The translations under genes were made by a program, and so were the position numbers. Below the pieces are notes generated by a model. That model ran no database searches and was not told where the DNA came from. It saw only the letters and a list, made by a program, of their open reading frames with translations. Shown one piece after another: positions 48,033 to 56,716 of a stretch of 64,000 nt of DNA. Each line of letters opens with the position of its first letter. Position 1 is the stretch's first letter. Source of the DNA: SHVZ01 sp041906305 (lineage in GTDB: Bacteria > Pseudomonadota > Alphaproteobacteria > SHVZ01); the NCBI GenBank assembly GCA_041906305.1, contig JAYRJL010000005.1, positions 248,001-312,000 on the forward strand. The letters run 5' to 3'.

Positions 48033-48539
48033 ATGACCGCGGCGCCCGACCGACCCCCTGCCCAGGGGATGGACATGCTGGCCCAGCGGCCCTACCGGCC
48101 GCGCCATCTGCGCTTCATCCGCCGCCAGGATCTCGGCGACTGGAAGATGAAGGTCTACGGGATCTCGCTGCTCGGTCAGACCGCGCGGCCGGAGCTGGTC
48201 GAAGCGACCTTGGACATCGCCGGTGACGTGCTGCCGAAGGACGCGACGGGCGAGGAACGGACCGGCATCGGCTTCATCATCGTCCATGACGCGCTGACCG
48301 CCTCGATCGGCATCGTCTACTGGTGGGCCTCGGTGAACGAGCTGCACCAGCGCATGTTCGTCGGCCCAAAGCACGAGCCGAAGCAGATGAAGAAGCTCGC
48401 CGAGCCGGGCGCCGGATGCGTCTACGAGCTCGGCATCATCGACTTCGAGCGCCGCGCCTGGCTCGCGGACGTGCTCGCGAATCCCGCCGGCCCCGATCTC
48501 GATCTTTATCTCGGCCGCCGGTTCGACGCCGACATCTGA
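48033..48539 (+). CDS. Conserved hypothetical protein, divergent from WYL regulator
   Basis: 168 residues, soluble. A mixed alpha/beta protein with recognisable blocks YRPRHLRFIRRQDLGDWKMKVYGI, GIGFIIVHDALTASIGIVYWW and YELGIIDFERRAWLADVL. I do not recognise the family. ATG 48033 follows AAGGAGAGAGA, a strong ribosome site, and is preferred to the frame start at 47979, which lies in the operator. As first gene after the regulator's operator it is probably its main target. Confidence 0.7.
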   Translation: MTAAPDRPPAQGMDMLAQRPYRPRHLRFIRRQDLGDWKMKVYGISLLGQTARPELVEATLDIAGDVLPKDATGEERTGIGFIIVHDALTASIGIVYWWASVNELHQRMFVGPKHEPKQMKKLAEPGAGCVYELGIIDFERRAWLADVLANPAGPDLDLYLGRRFDADI

Positions 48540-48564
48540 CGTCTACAAGGAACGGAGATAAAAA

Positions 48565-48798
48565 ATGCCTGATCGCCTTTCGATCGGCCTCGGCCGACGC
48601 GTCCGCACGACCTCGCGGCTGTCGCTTTCGAGCCCGCTGCAGGTGCTGGCGCACCTGTCGGACATGCTCGCCAGCTGGGAACGGCGCGCCCGCGAGCGCC
48701 GGATGCTGGCCGAGATGTCGACCCACATGCTGAAGGATCTCGGCATCAGCCGCGGCGATGCGGTGCGCGAATCCTCAAAGCCTTTCTGGCGCGTCTGA
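48565..48798 (+). CDS. DUF1127 small protein
   Basis: 77 residues. The C-terminal half WERRARERRMLAEMSTHMLKDLGISRGDAV is the DUF1127 motif (arginine-rich helix plus 'LxDiGisR'). Such small proteins are abundant in alphaproteobacteria and influence stress responses, phosphate or RNA metabolism. It lies 25 bp after the previous gene with GGAACGGAG upstream. Confidence 0.85.
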   Translation: MPDRLSIGLGRRVRTTSRLSLSSPLQVLAHLSDMLASWERRARERRMLAEMSTHMLKDLGISRGDAVRESSKPFWRV

Positions 48799-48824
48799 AT
48801 TCAACCCAAGAGGAGAAGAAGAGA

Positions 48825-49202
48825 ATGTTCGACCATGTTTCCATCGGCGTGAAGGACATCGAGGCATCCAAGCGTTTCTACGACGCGACGCTGAAGCCGC
48901 TGGGATACGTCTCGAAATACGCCAAGGGCACCGATGCGGGCTACGGCAAGGAGGCGATCCAGCTCTGGCTCGGCCAGACCGACAAGCCGGTGAAGGAGGA
49001 CATGGCGTCCGGCCTGCATTTCTGCTTCGTGGCGCCGACACGGAAGTCCGTGGACGCCTTCCACGCGGCGGGCCTCAAGGCCGGCGGGCGCGACAACGGC
49101 AAGCCGGGGCTGCGCCCGAACTACGGGCCGACCTACTACGCCGCCTTCATCATCGATCCGGACGGCTACCGCATCGAGGCGCATTGCAGCGCCGCCGAGT
49201 AG
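48825..49202 (+). CDS. VOC/glyoxalase-family protein
   Basis: 125 residues: one complete vicinal-oxygen-chelate module pair starting MFDHVSIGVKDIEASKRFYDATL and ending AAFIIDPDGYRIEAHC. His4 and Glu in the last segment are the likely metal ligands. Members act on glyoxals, fosfomycin or aromatics; substrate unknown. It is spaced 26 bp after the DUF1127 gene, with AAGAGGAGAAGAAGAG upstream. Confidence 0.87.
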   Translation: MFDHVSIGVKDIEASKRFYDATLKPLGYVSKYAKGTDAGYGKEAIQLWLGQTDKPVKEDMASGLHFCFVAPTRKSVDAFHAAGLKAGGRDNGKPGLRPNYGPTYYAAFIIDPDGYRIEAHCSAAE

Positions 49203-49216
49203 GCGCCGAATCAGCA

Positions 49217-49411
49217 ATGGTCTTCGACGGCAGCTTTGCCCTCCGGCCGCGGGTTAAGCCTCCGCGTGGCTGGCGGGCATGGCTCGCCGGGCGGCGCGAC
49301 ACCCGCGCCGCCCGGCGGCTTCTGCGCGACTGTCTCTCGGTCGACCCGCGCTTCGCCCGCGACATCGGCGTCGAGACGGCGTGGCCGTCCTGGAAGGAGC
49401 TGAGGCGATGA
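49217..49411 (+). CDS. Second DUF1127-like small protein
   Basis: 64 residues. The segment RRDTRAARRLLRDCLSVDPRFARDIGVE follows the DUF1127 pattern of an arginine-rich helix ending in 'DiGv'. It is 14 bp after the VOC gene and overlaps the next gene by ATGA. Short and divergent from the 48565 copy. Confidence 0.6.
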   Translation: MVFDGSFALRPRVKPPRGWRAWLAGRRDTRAARRLLRDCLSVDPRFARDIGVETAWPSWKELRR

Positions 49412-49965
49412 GGCGCGACATCGTCTGGGAACGCCTGGATCGCCCGGGCCTCGAGCATCTCGTGCTCGATGCCGGAACGGGCGGAATCCGAGTCGAGAGC
49501 CTGGTGCTGCTCGACGACGCCGCGGGGCTGATCGCGCTCCGCTACCGTCTCGAGCTGACCAAGGACTGACGCACTCTCGGAGCTTCGTTCGATCTGACGC
49601 AGGGCGGGGCGCATCGCAGGCTGGAGATTGCGCGCGACGCCGCGGGGTGGAAGGCCGACGGTGTCGTCCGTGCCGATCTCGCCGGTGCCGACGACATCGA
49701 CATCTCGGCGACGCCGCTGACCAACACCCAGGCGATCAGGCGGCTTCGCCTTGCGCCGAACGAGACCCGGCCGTTCCGCGTCGTCTATGTGAAGCTGCCC
49801 GCGCTTACGGTTTCGCCGATGAGCCAGGACTACACGCGCCTCGACCCGGCCGAGCCGGCGCGGCGCTATCGCTACGCGAGCCCCGGCTTCACCGCCGAGG
49901 TCGCCTTCGATGCCGACGGCATCGTCGAGGACTACCCCCCAGGCTGGAAACGAAGGACCCCCTAA
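49408..49965 (+). pseudogene. Putative glycolipid-binding family gene interrupted by a TGA
   Basis: Conceptual 185-codon frame of the putative glycolipid-binding family (PF06475-like): VWERLDRPGLEHLVL, DISATPLTNTQAIRRL, YVKLPALTVSP and DADGIVEDYPPGWKR. Codon 54 is TGA (49567-49569) between ELTKD and RTLGASFDL, where family members have tryptophan; a single TGG-to-TGA change explains it. The frame is open on both sides and ends at TAA 49963. It could be a recent nonsense mutation, a sequencing error or a readthrough site. GST starts 1 bp after its stop. Confidence 0.75.
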
Positions 49966-50637
49966 GTGATCACGCTCTACTCCGGTCCGATCAGCATGTT
50001 CGCGCGCAAGGCCGAGATCGCGCTTGGTGAGAAGGGCATCGAGTTCGAGCGCATCATGGTGCCGTTCACGCAAGGCGCGGGCTACTCGCCGAAGCACCCG
50101 AACGTGCTCGCTGCCAACCCGAAGGCGCAGGTGCCGGTCCTTGTCGATGGCGACCTCACGCTTTTCGATTCGACGCTGATCTTCGAATACCTGGAGGAGG
50201 CGTACCCCGAGCCGCCGCTGTGGCCGAAGGACCCGAAAGATCGTGCGCGGGCCCGGATGCTGGAGCTGTTCGCCGACGACATCCTGCTGCCGGCGGTGCG
50301 CCCGATCATGCACCGGAGCGTGCCGCCGACCGATGCCGAGACGCGGAGAAAGGAAGAGGAGAACGGCAAGCGCGGCGAGCTGGCGCTGCTGGAGCACTAC
50401 GGCACGGTCGAGAAGCGCATCGGCGACGGCGACTACCTGATGGGCGACTTCTCCTATGCCGACATCGGCATGTTCATGGCGCTGATCTTCGCGCAGCGCC
50501 TGAAGGGACCGCGCTTCGACGCGCATCCGAAGCTGGCGGCGTGGTACGCGCGGGTGGGCGCGCGCCCGGCGGTGAAGAAGGTCGCCGACGACCTGATCGC
50601 CGCCGACCGCGTGCTGTCGCCGACGCTCTATCAATGA
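49966..50637 (+). CDS. Glutathione S-transferase family protein
   Basis: 223 residues from GTG 49966. Thioredoxin-like N-terminal domain (LYSGPISMFARKAEIALGEKG read in parts, then NPKAQVPVLVDG with the cis-proline) and an alpha-helical C-terminal domain. Ser in the first loop is the likely catalytic residue. It conjugates or isomerises electrophiles with glutathione. It overlaps the next gene by 4 bp and follows the broken gene immediately. Confidence 0.9.
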   Translation: MITLYSGPISMFARKAEIALGEKGIEFERIMVPFTQGAGYSPKHPNVLAANPKAQVPVLVDGDLTLFDSTLIFEYLEEAYPEPPLWPKDPKDRARARMLELFADDILLPAVRPIMHRSVPPTDAETRRKEEENGKRGELALLEHYGTVEKRIGDGDYLMGDFSYADIGMFMALIFAQRLKGPRFDAHPKLAAWYARVGARPAVKKVADDLIAADRVLSPTLYQ

Positions 50638-51128
50638 CGGGGACACGCAAGCCGGCGGTGATCTTCCGCCCGGCCGAGATGCAGGAGAAGGCGCAGGCCT
50701 TCACCCAGCGGCTCAATCCGGGATCGGCCTTCAGCATCTTCCGTCTCGGGCTTCGCTCGGGATTGAAGCAGGCCGGCGTCAGCATCGTGAGGCTGGAACC
50801 CGGCAAGCAGTCCTTCGCCTATCACGCGCACCGCGTCGAGGAGGAATGGGTCTACATCCTCGACGGCTCGGCGGTCTGCAGGATCGACGGCAAGGACACG
50901 CGCCTCGATGCCGGCGACTTCGTCGCCTTCCCGGTGCCGTCGGTGGCGCACCTGATGACGAACCCGTTCGAGAGGACCGCCGTCTATCTCGTCGGTGGCA
51001 GCCGGCCGGACATGGACATCATCGACTACCCGGAGCTCGGCAAGAGCTACGTGATCCATGGCGACGAAGGCGCGACCGACTTCCAGGAGCTCGCTCCGCC
51101 GACCAGGCCTTTCGGCCCGGCGGAGTAG
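50634..51128 (+). CDS. Cupin-domain protein
   Basis: 164 residues with one cupin barrel: QSFAYHAHRVEEEWVYILDG contains the metal-ligand pattern of motif 1 (HxHxxEE-like), and DAGDFVAFPVPSVAHLM is motif 2. Possible isomerase, dioxygenase or binding protein. Coupled to the GST gene by ATGA. End of the run; a repeat pair follows 18 bp after the stop. Confidence 0.85.
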   Translation: MTGTRKPAVIFRPAEMQEKAQAFTQRLNPGSAFSIFRLGLRSGLKQAGVSIVRLEPGKQSFAYHAHRVEEEWVYILDGSAVCRIDGKDTRLDAGDFVAFPVPSVAHLMTNPFERTAVYLVGGSRPDMDIIDYPELGKSYVIHGDEGATDFQELAPPTRPFGPAE

Positions 51129-51145
51129 AAAAGAGGCGAAACACA

Positions 51146-51309
51146 CCTCGTGTCCCCTCCCTCGACGAAGTCGGGGGAGGGTTAGGGTGGGGGCTTGGCA
51201 AGGTAGGTGGGCCGAGGCTCGTCTTCGAAACTTCGAGTCCGGTCGATACAGCGAGCCTGCGCCCCCACCCCAACCCTCCCCCGCGTACGACGCGAGGGAG
51301 GGGGGCGAA
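51146..51309. repeat. Inverted pair of palindromic units, heads inward, gene-less spacer
   Basis: Reverse unit 51146-51194 and forward unit 51260-51309 face each other over about 65 bp. The forward unit's loop CGCGTACGACGCG is the same as at 12018-12032 and close to 14792-14804. The remaining part of the gap 51129-51451 (51310-51451) holds no feature that I can see apart from the MFS leader. Confidence 0.85.
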
Positions 51310-51451
51310 GGCGCGTCGCGCGCGGGGCTTCCCACCCATTACCCCCGCTCATGCGCCCCATGCCGAAATCTCGCTTGCGGGCCGGGACCTCGCGGGTGTC
51401 CCATCCGGCTCCCCCGAGCCCGTTTGGCTGAAGCGACCGAAAGATCCCCCC

Positions 51452-52678
51452 ATGACCGATCGCGACCGCCGCGGCTGGACCATCGTCGTCCTCTGCTTCC
51501 TAGGCTTGGCGCTGACCGCGTCGGCCCGCGGCACCATCGGCCTGGTGATGCCGACCTGGGAGGCCGAGCTCGGCTGGACGCGCGGCTTCGTCTCCTTCGT
51601 CGGCGCGATGATGCTGATCTCGGTCGCGACCGTGGCGCCGCTCGCCGGCAACTTCCAGGATCGCTTCGGCCCGCGCCCGCTGCTGGTCGCCGGCATGCTG
51701 CTGATCACGGTCGGCACCGCGCTGACCGCGATGATCGAATCGCAGGCGGCGTTCTTCGTCACCTTCGGCATCGTCACGGCGCTGGGCTTCGGCTTCTTCG
51801 GCAACCACACGATCGCGCCGACCTTGGCCTGGTTCTTCGAGAAGAACCGCGGGCTCGCCACCGGAATCGCGACCGCGGGACTGACCGCCGGCCAGCTCGT
51901 CATCGTGCCGATGCTGGCGCTGCTTCTGCAGTCGTCGGGCTGGCGCGTCGGCTACATGTACCTGGCGGCGGCGGCGCTGGTGGTGGCGCCGATCCTCTAC
52001 TTCCTGATCCCCAGCCGCGACGCGATCATGGCGCAGTCGAAGACGCCGCAGGAGGCGCAGGCGCCGCTGGGCGAGCGGCTCAGGTTCCTGTTCACGAGCC
52101 CGGTCTTCCACGCGCTGTTCTGGAGCTTCGTGATCTGCGGATTCACCACCTCGGGCACGGTCGAGGTGCACCTGATTCCCTACGCGATCTCCTGCGGCTT
52201 CCCGCCGCTGACCAGCGCCACCGCCTACGGCGTGCTCGCCGGCGTCAACATGCTGGCGATGACGCTGTCGGGCTACCTCACCGACCGCATGAACCGGCCG
52301 CTGCTGCTGGGCATGATCTATATCGGCCGCGGCCTCTGCTTCCTGCTCCTGATGCGGATCGCCGGTGATATCCAGATGCTGTTCATCTTCGCCGTCGCCT
52401 TCGGCATCTTCGACTACTCGACCGTGCCGCCGACCGCGAGCCTGGTCGCATCCCATCTCGGCAAGCGGATCATGGGCCTGGCGATGGGCCTGCTCTCGGC
52501 CGGGCACGCACTCGGCGGCGCGGCCGGCGCCTTCATGGCCGGCATCCTCTATGATCTCTATGCGCAGTACGACGCGGTGTGGCTCGCCTCGATCGCGGTC
52601 GCGATCAGCGCCGGCCTGATGGTCTTCACGATCCGCGAGAACCGCCTGCCGGTCGAGCCGAAGCTGCAGCCGGCCTAA
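51452..52678 (+). CDS. MFS transporter
   Basis: 408 residues, twelve helices, with the helix 2-3 loop GNFQDRFGPRPL of MFS proteins and the TIENRL-like C-terminal tail. It resembles the oxalate/formate-antiporter-like (MFS_1) group with a monocarboxylate-type GFGFFGNHTIAPTLAWFFEKNRGLATGI region. Substrate unknown. ATG 51452. Convergent with phoD; the two stops overlap by 4 bp. Confidence 0.87.
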   Translation: MTDRDRRGWTIVVLCFLGLALTASARGTIGLVMPTWEAELGWTRGFVSFVGAMMLISVATVAPLAGNFQDRFGPRPLLVAGMLLITVGTALTAMIESQAAFFVTFGIVTALGFGFFGNHTIAPTLAWFFEKNRGLATGIATAGLTAGQLVIVPMLALLLQSSGWRVGYMYLAAAALVVAPILYFLIPSRDAIMAQSKTPQEAQAPLGERLRFLFTSPVFHALFWSFVICGFTTSGTVEVHLIPYAISCGFPPLTSATAYGVLAGVNMLAMTLSGYLTDRMNRPLLLGMIYIGRGLCFLLLMRIAGDIQMLFIFAVAFGIFDYSTVPPTASLVASHLGKRIMGLAMGLLSAGHALGGAAGAFMAGILYDLYAQYDAVWLASIAVAISAGLMVFTIRENRLPVEPKLQPA

Positions 52679-54273
52679 GCGTCGACGACGCCGGGCTTCG
52701 CCGCCTCGACCGCGTAGCTCGCCTTGGTGACGAGCGGTGCCCCCGGCTGCGAGACGCTGTCGACGGCGCGGAAACGCACGACCATCCGGTCCTTCGTCGC
52801 CTCGTGCACGGCGTATCCCCGGCGGTTGTTGAAGAACTTCAGATGCGGGTTGCGGTCGAGCAGGCGGCGGCGCGGTTCGTCGATGTCGAAGCCGTCGCCG
52901 TTGGTCGAGATCGAGGTGGCGATGAACTCGGTGCCGAGCGTGGCGCTCGCCGGATTCAGGAAGTCAGCCTTCAGGTCGCCGGCCCAGGCGTTGTGGATGT
53001 CGCCGGTCAGCACGACCAGGCCCTTCACGCGCGCCGCCTCGAGATGGCGCATGAGCCGGTCGCGCGCCGCCGGATAGGCGTCCCACTTGTCCATCGAGAA
53101 CTGCGGCGCGTTGGTGCCGGTCGAGACGTCGCGGCGCATCATCATCACCTGCTGTGCCAGCACGTTCCAGGTCGTGTCCGACCTGGCCAGCCCGTCGAAC
53201 AGCCAGCGCTCCTGATCGGGCCCCAGCATCTGCGCGTTGGGATTCAGGAGCGCCGGGCAGGCTTCCTTGGTGCCGTCGCCGCAGGGCTGGTCGTCGCGAT
53301 ACTGGCGCGTGTCGAGCACGTTGATCTGGGCGAGCTGGCCATAGCGGAGCGTGCGGTAGGCGGCGATCGCCGGTCCTCGCGGCAGCTGGGCCTGGCGCAC
53401 CGGCATGTTCTCGTACCAGGCGTGGAAGGCCATCTGCTTGCGGAGCGCGAAATACTCCGGCGGCACCGCCGGGGAGGCGCCCGAACCGTCCTCCTCGCTG
53501 ATCTCGCCGGCCCAGTTGTTGTCGACCTCGTGGTCGTCGAAGCTGGAGAGGAACGGATGCGCCGCGTGCGCGGCCTGAAGGTCGGCGTCGCGCTTGTAGA
53601 GGGCGTAGCGGTTGCGATAGTCGCCGAGCGTGTAGATCTCGTCGCCCAGGGTCTCGCGCACGGTCGGCGCCGTGCCGTTGCGCGCCCGGTACTCGTAGAT
53701 GTAGTCGCCGTAGTGGAAGACGAAATCGAGCTCCTCACGCGCGAGATGGCGCCAGGCCGTGAAGTAGCCGTCCTCGTAGCGCTGGCAGCCGGCATTGGCG
53801 AAGCGGAGGGCGGCGGACATCGCCCCCGGCGCCGGTGCGGTCTTCGTGCGCCCGACCCGGCTCGCCTCGCGGCCGACGCGAAAGCGATACCAATAGGGCC
53901 GCGCCGGCTCGAGGCCGCCGACCTCGACATGGACGCTGTGGCCGAGCTCCGGGCGGGCCAGCGCCTCGCCGCTCTGCACGATGCTCCGCATGCGGTCGTC
54001 CGAGGCCACCTCCCAGGTGACCGATACCGCCTGCATCGGCATGCCGCCGCCGTTGAGGGGATCGGGCGCGATCCGCGTCCACAGCACGACGCCGTCGGGC
54101 AGCGGGTCGCCCGAGGCGACGCCGAGCGTGAAAGGATTGCCCGCGAACACCGGATTGGCCCAGACGCTGCGCGAGGCCGCCGGCATCAGGGCGGCCAGCA
54201 GCGCGCTCGCCGAAGCGCCTTTCAGCAGGCCGCGGCGCGACAGCGAACGGACCTCGTCCAGCAGGGGCGGCAT
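52675..54273 (-). CDS. phoD: Alkaline phosphatase D (PhoD), Tat-exported
   Basis: 532 residues with a Tat signal (LSRRGLLKGASA) and a PhoD body: FTLGVASGDPLPDGVVLWTR, then FANAGCQRYEDG, FHYGDYIYEY, SFDDHEVDNNW and VLTGDIHNAW, which carry the metal-binding aspartates, cysteine and histidines. PhoD is a periplasmic phosphodiesterase/monoesterase dependent on Ca and Fe, induced by phosphate starvation; no Pho box was identified. Full length. Confidence 0.93.
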   Translation of the reverse strand: MPPLLDEVRSLSRRGLLKGASASALLAALMPAASRSVWANPVFAGNPFTLGVASGDPLPDGVVLWTRIAPDPLNGGGMPMQAVSVTWEVASDDRMRSIVQSGEALARPELGHSVHVEVGGLEPARPYWYRFRVGREASRVGRTKTAPAPGAMSAALRFANAGCQRYEDGYFTAWRHLAREELDFVFHYGDYIYEYRARNGTAPTVRETLGDEIYTLGDYRNRYALYKRDADLQAAHAAHPFLSSFDDHEVDNNWAGEISEEDGSGASPAVPPEYFALRKQMAFHAWYENMPVRQAQLPRGPAIAAYRTLRYGQLAQINVLDTRQYRDDQPCGDGTKEACPALLNPNAQMLGPDQERWLFDGLARSDTTWNVLAQQVMMMRRDVSTGTNAPQFSMDKWDAYPAARDRLMRHLEAARVKGLVVLTGDIHNAWAGDLKADFLNPASATLGTEFIATSISTNGDGFDIDEPRRRLLDRNPHLKFFNNRRGYAVHEATKDRMVVRFRAVDSVSQPGAPLVTKASYAVEAAKPGVVDA

Positions 54274-54360
54274 GCGTGCTTCCTCTTCGTATGCTCGATC
54301 GCGAGTGTGATCCGGGCACGTGACGCCCGGATGATAACCCGATGACCGGGCCGAGTCGGC

Positions 54361-54927
54361 CTAGAGTCCGATCGCGCGGCGGAAGCGGTTCTTGACGTCG
54401 ACGCCGTCGCGGCTCGGCAGCACACGCGGCGCCTCGCCTGCGGTGATCTTGAGCACGACCAGCATAGGACCCTGGCCGCCTCGGATCTCGCGGACGACGC
54501 GGTCGAGGTCGGACTCGTCGGTGATCGTCGCGGTGATCGGGAAGCCGCACCCTTGGGCGATCGCGGCGAGGTCGGTGCCGTGCGCGGTATGGCTCTTCTG
54601 CATGCCGGTCTCGCCATAGCGCTCGTTGTCGAGCACGACGATCGCGAGGTTGGCCGGCCGCTGCGCGGCGATCGAAGCGAGCGCGCCTAAGCCCATCAGC
54701 AGCTCGCCGTCGCCGGTGACGACCAGCACGCGCCGCGACGGCTGCGCCAGGGCCAGGCCGAGCCCGATCGGCGCCGTCGATCCCATCGCGCCCCAGAGAT
54801 AGAAATTGCGGTCGTCCTCGCCGGCCGCCGCCACGTCGTAGGTCGGCGATCCGAGGCCGGAGACGACCAGCATCTCGCCGCGATCGGCGAGGAGCCGCTT
54901 CACCGCTTCCCTGCGATCGAGGCCCAT
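54361..54927 (-). CDS. TPP-dependent decarboxylase beta subunit (ComE/phosphonopyruvate decarboxylase-like)
   Basis: 188 residues representing the TPP-binding half of a thiamine enzyme: the GDGELLMGLGAL ... VVLDNERYGETG segment is the GDG-X(~26)-N cofactor motif. The N-terminal WGAMGSTAPIGLGLALA is typical of sulfopyruvate/phosphonopyruvate decarboxylases. It pairs with the upstream alpha subunit, whose stop overlaps this start. The substrate (sulfopyruvate, phosphonopyruvate or another 2-oxoacid) cannot be decided. Confidence 0.85.
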   Translation of the reverse strand: MGLDRREAVKRLLADRGEMLVVSGLGSPTYDVAAAGEDDRNFYLWGAMGSTAPIGLGLALAQPSRRVLVVTGDGELLMGLGALASIAAQRPANLAIVVLDNERYGETGMQKSHTAHGTDLAAIAQGCGFPITATITDESDLDRVVREIRGGQGPMLVVLKITAGEAPRVLPSRDGVDVKNRFRRAIGL

Positions 54928-55448
54928 CAGAATTTCTTCCGGCCGATGAGGCGCTGCGAGAGCAGGACTGCGACCGCGACCTCGCTGTCGAAGGCGAGAT
55001 GGGCCGCAGCCTCGACCGTCGGCGCCACGTCGTCGGGATCTTCGCAGCGCTGCACGATCACGCCGGCACCTTTGAGCGAGGCCTCGGTGTTCTGGCCCAT
55101 CGGCACCTGCCAGCCGTTGAACTCGCCCCACTCGCCCCGCATCGTGATCAGCGCCAGGAACGGGAAGCGGCAGAGCGTGGTCAGGCTCAGCGCGTTGATG
55201 CAGTTGCCGACGCCCGAAGACTGCATCAGCATCGCGCCGCGCTCGCCGCCGAGCCAGGCCCCGGCCAGCACGCCCATGCCTTCGGCCTCGTTGGTCAAGA
55301 CGACCGCCTTCATCGACGGATCGGCGTGGCACGCCTCGATCAGCTTGGTGTGGCCCGCATCCGGCACATAGGCGACCTGCCGGATGTTCGCTGCCCTTAG
55401 GAGTGGGTGGATCCTCAGCCGCCAGTCGATGTCGGACGCCGAATCCAT
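54927..55448 (-). CDS. TPP-dependent decarboxylase alpha subunit (ComD-like)
   Basis: 173 residues, the pyrimidine-binding half: VAYVPDAGHTKLIEA, LTNEAEGMGVLAGAWLGG with the conserved glutamate for TPP activation, and GEWGEFNGWQVPMGQ. It forms a heteromer with the next subunit, as in ComDE of coenzyme M synthesis, where sulfopyruvate becomes sulfoacetaldehyde. Alphaproteobacteria do not make coenzyme M, so a sulfonate or phosphonate role is more likely. It starts 3 bp after the Mrp stop, so it is in that transcript. Confidence 0.83.
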   Translation of the reverse strand: MDSASDIDWRLRIHPLLRAANIRQVAYVPDAGHTKLIEACHADPSMKAVVLTNEAEGMGVLAGAWLGGERGAMLMQSSGVGNCINALSLTTLCRFPFLALITMRGEWGEFNGWQVPMGQNTEASLKGAGVIVQRCEDPDDVAPTVEAAAHLAFDSEVAVAVLLSQRLIGRKKF

Positions 55449-55451
55449 GCC

Positions 55452-56606
55452 TCAGCTCACCACGATCCTCGGCGCCGGGCGGTTCGCTGGAGCCTCGCCG
55501 GTGAGCTTGGCCCAGACGCGGTCGGCGATCTGGCGGTAGATCTTCGCCTGCGGGTGATCGGGCTTCGAGATCACGATCGGGTAGCCCTGGTCGGAGGTCT
55601 CGCGGATCGCGATGTCGAGCGGGACCTCGCCGAGGAACTCGCAGCCGAGGCGGTCGGCCTCGCGACGCGCGCCGCCATGGGCGAAGATGTCGCTGCGCTC
55701 GCCGCAATGCGGGCAGAGGAAGTAGCTCATGTTCTCGACGATGCCGAGCACCGGCACGTCGACCTTGCGGAACATGCCGAGGCCCTTGCGCGCATCGAGC
55801 AGCGCGATGTCCTGCGGCGTCGAGACGATGACCGCGCCCGAAAGCGGCACGCGCTGCGCCATGGTCAGCTGAGCGTCGCCGGTTCCGGGAGGAAGGTCGA
55901 CCACCAGCATGTCGAGCTCGCCCCAGTTGACGTCGCGCAGCATCTGCTCGATCGCGCTCATCACCATCGGCCCGCGCCAAATCATCGGCGTGTCCTCGGC
56001 GATCAGGTAGCCGATCGACATGGTCTTGACGCCGTAGCCCTCCTTCGGCTCCAGCACCTTGCCGTCCTTGGTGTCGGGCTTGCCGGTGATCGCCATCATG
56101 CGCGGCAGCGAGGGGCCGTAGATGTCGGCGTCGAGGATGCCGACCTTGAGGCCCTTCTGCTTGAGGGCCAGCGCCAGGTTGACGGCGGTGGTCGACTTGC
56201 CGACGCCGCCTTTCCCCGAGGCGACCGCGACGATGGTCTTCACGCCCGGGATCAGCGGCTTGTTCGGCTGCTGCTGGCCTCCCTGCGCGTGCCCGTGCGC
56301 ATGCCCGTGGCCATGAGCGTGCGAATGTCCGCCCTGCGCCGGGGCGCGGCCGCCCGGCTTGTCCGCGGTCAGCACGGCGGTCACCGAGAGCACGCCCGCC
56401 ATCGCCTCGACCGCCTTCTCGGCGGCTTTCCGGAGCGGCTCCAGCTTCGGGCCGCGCTCCGGCTCGACCTGCAAGGTGAAATGTACGTGACCGCCTTTGA
56501 CCGCGACGCCCTGGACCATGCCCAGCGAGACGACGTCCTGCCCGTGATCCGGGTCCTGGACGCGCTTCAAAGCTTCGAGAACGGTGGCTTCGGTCACTTG
56601 GGTCAT
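55452..56606 (-). CDS. mrp: Mrp/ApbC-type Fe-S cluster carrier ATPase
   Basis: 384 residues. N-terminal DUF59/MIP18-like domain (ATVLEALKRVQDPDHGQDVVSLGMV read in parts), then a linker with a HSHAHGHGHAHGHA histidine cluster, and a P-loop domain with SGKGGVGKST. CPHCGE near the end gives the CxxC that bridges an Fe-S cluster. It carries 4Fe-4S clusters to apoproteins. Start 56606 (MTQVTEAT); the longer frame overlaps the divergent hflK. The His-rich linker is unusual and may bind Ni, Zn or Fe. Confidence 0.93.
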   Translation of the reverse strand: MTQVTEATVLEALKRVQDPDHGQDVVSLGMVQGVAVKGGHVHFTLQVEPERGPKLEPLRKAAEKAVEAMAGVLSVTAVLTADKPGGRAPAQGGHSHAHGHGHAHGHAQGGQQQPNKPLIPGVKTIVAVASGKGGVGKSTTAVNLALALKQKGLKVGILDADIYGPSLPRMMAITGKPDTKDGKVLEPKEGYGVKTMSIGYLIAEDTPMIWRGPMVMSAIEQMLRDVNWGELDMLVVDLPPGTGDAQLTMAQRVPLSGAVIVSTPQDIALLDARKGLGMFRKVDVPVLGIVENMSYFLCPHCGERSDIFAHGGARREADRLGCEFLGEVPLDIAIRETSDQGYPIVISKPDHPQAKIYRQIADRVWAKLTGEAPANRPAPRIVVS

Positions 56607-56716
56607 CGGTCGATCCGGCCGTTTGCGCTTGAATAGGAGGGGGTTGTCACAATATGCGTGTGGCCCCCGGCAATACCACAGACTTCCAAAAGCCGGGCGG
56701 AAGAGGAGCAGGGGCA

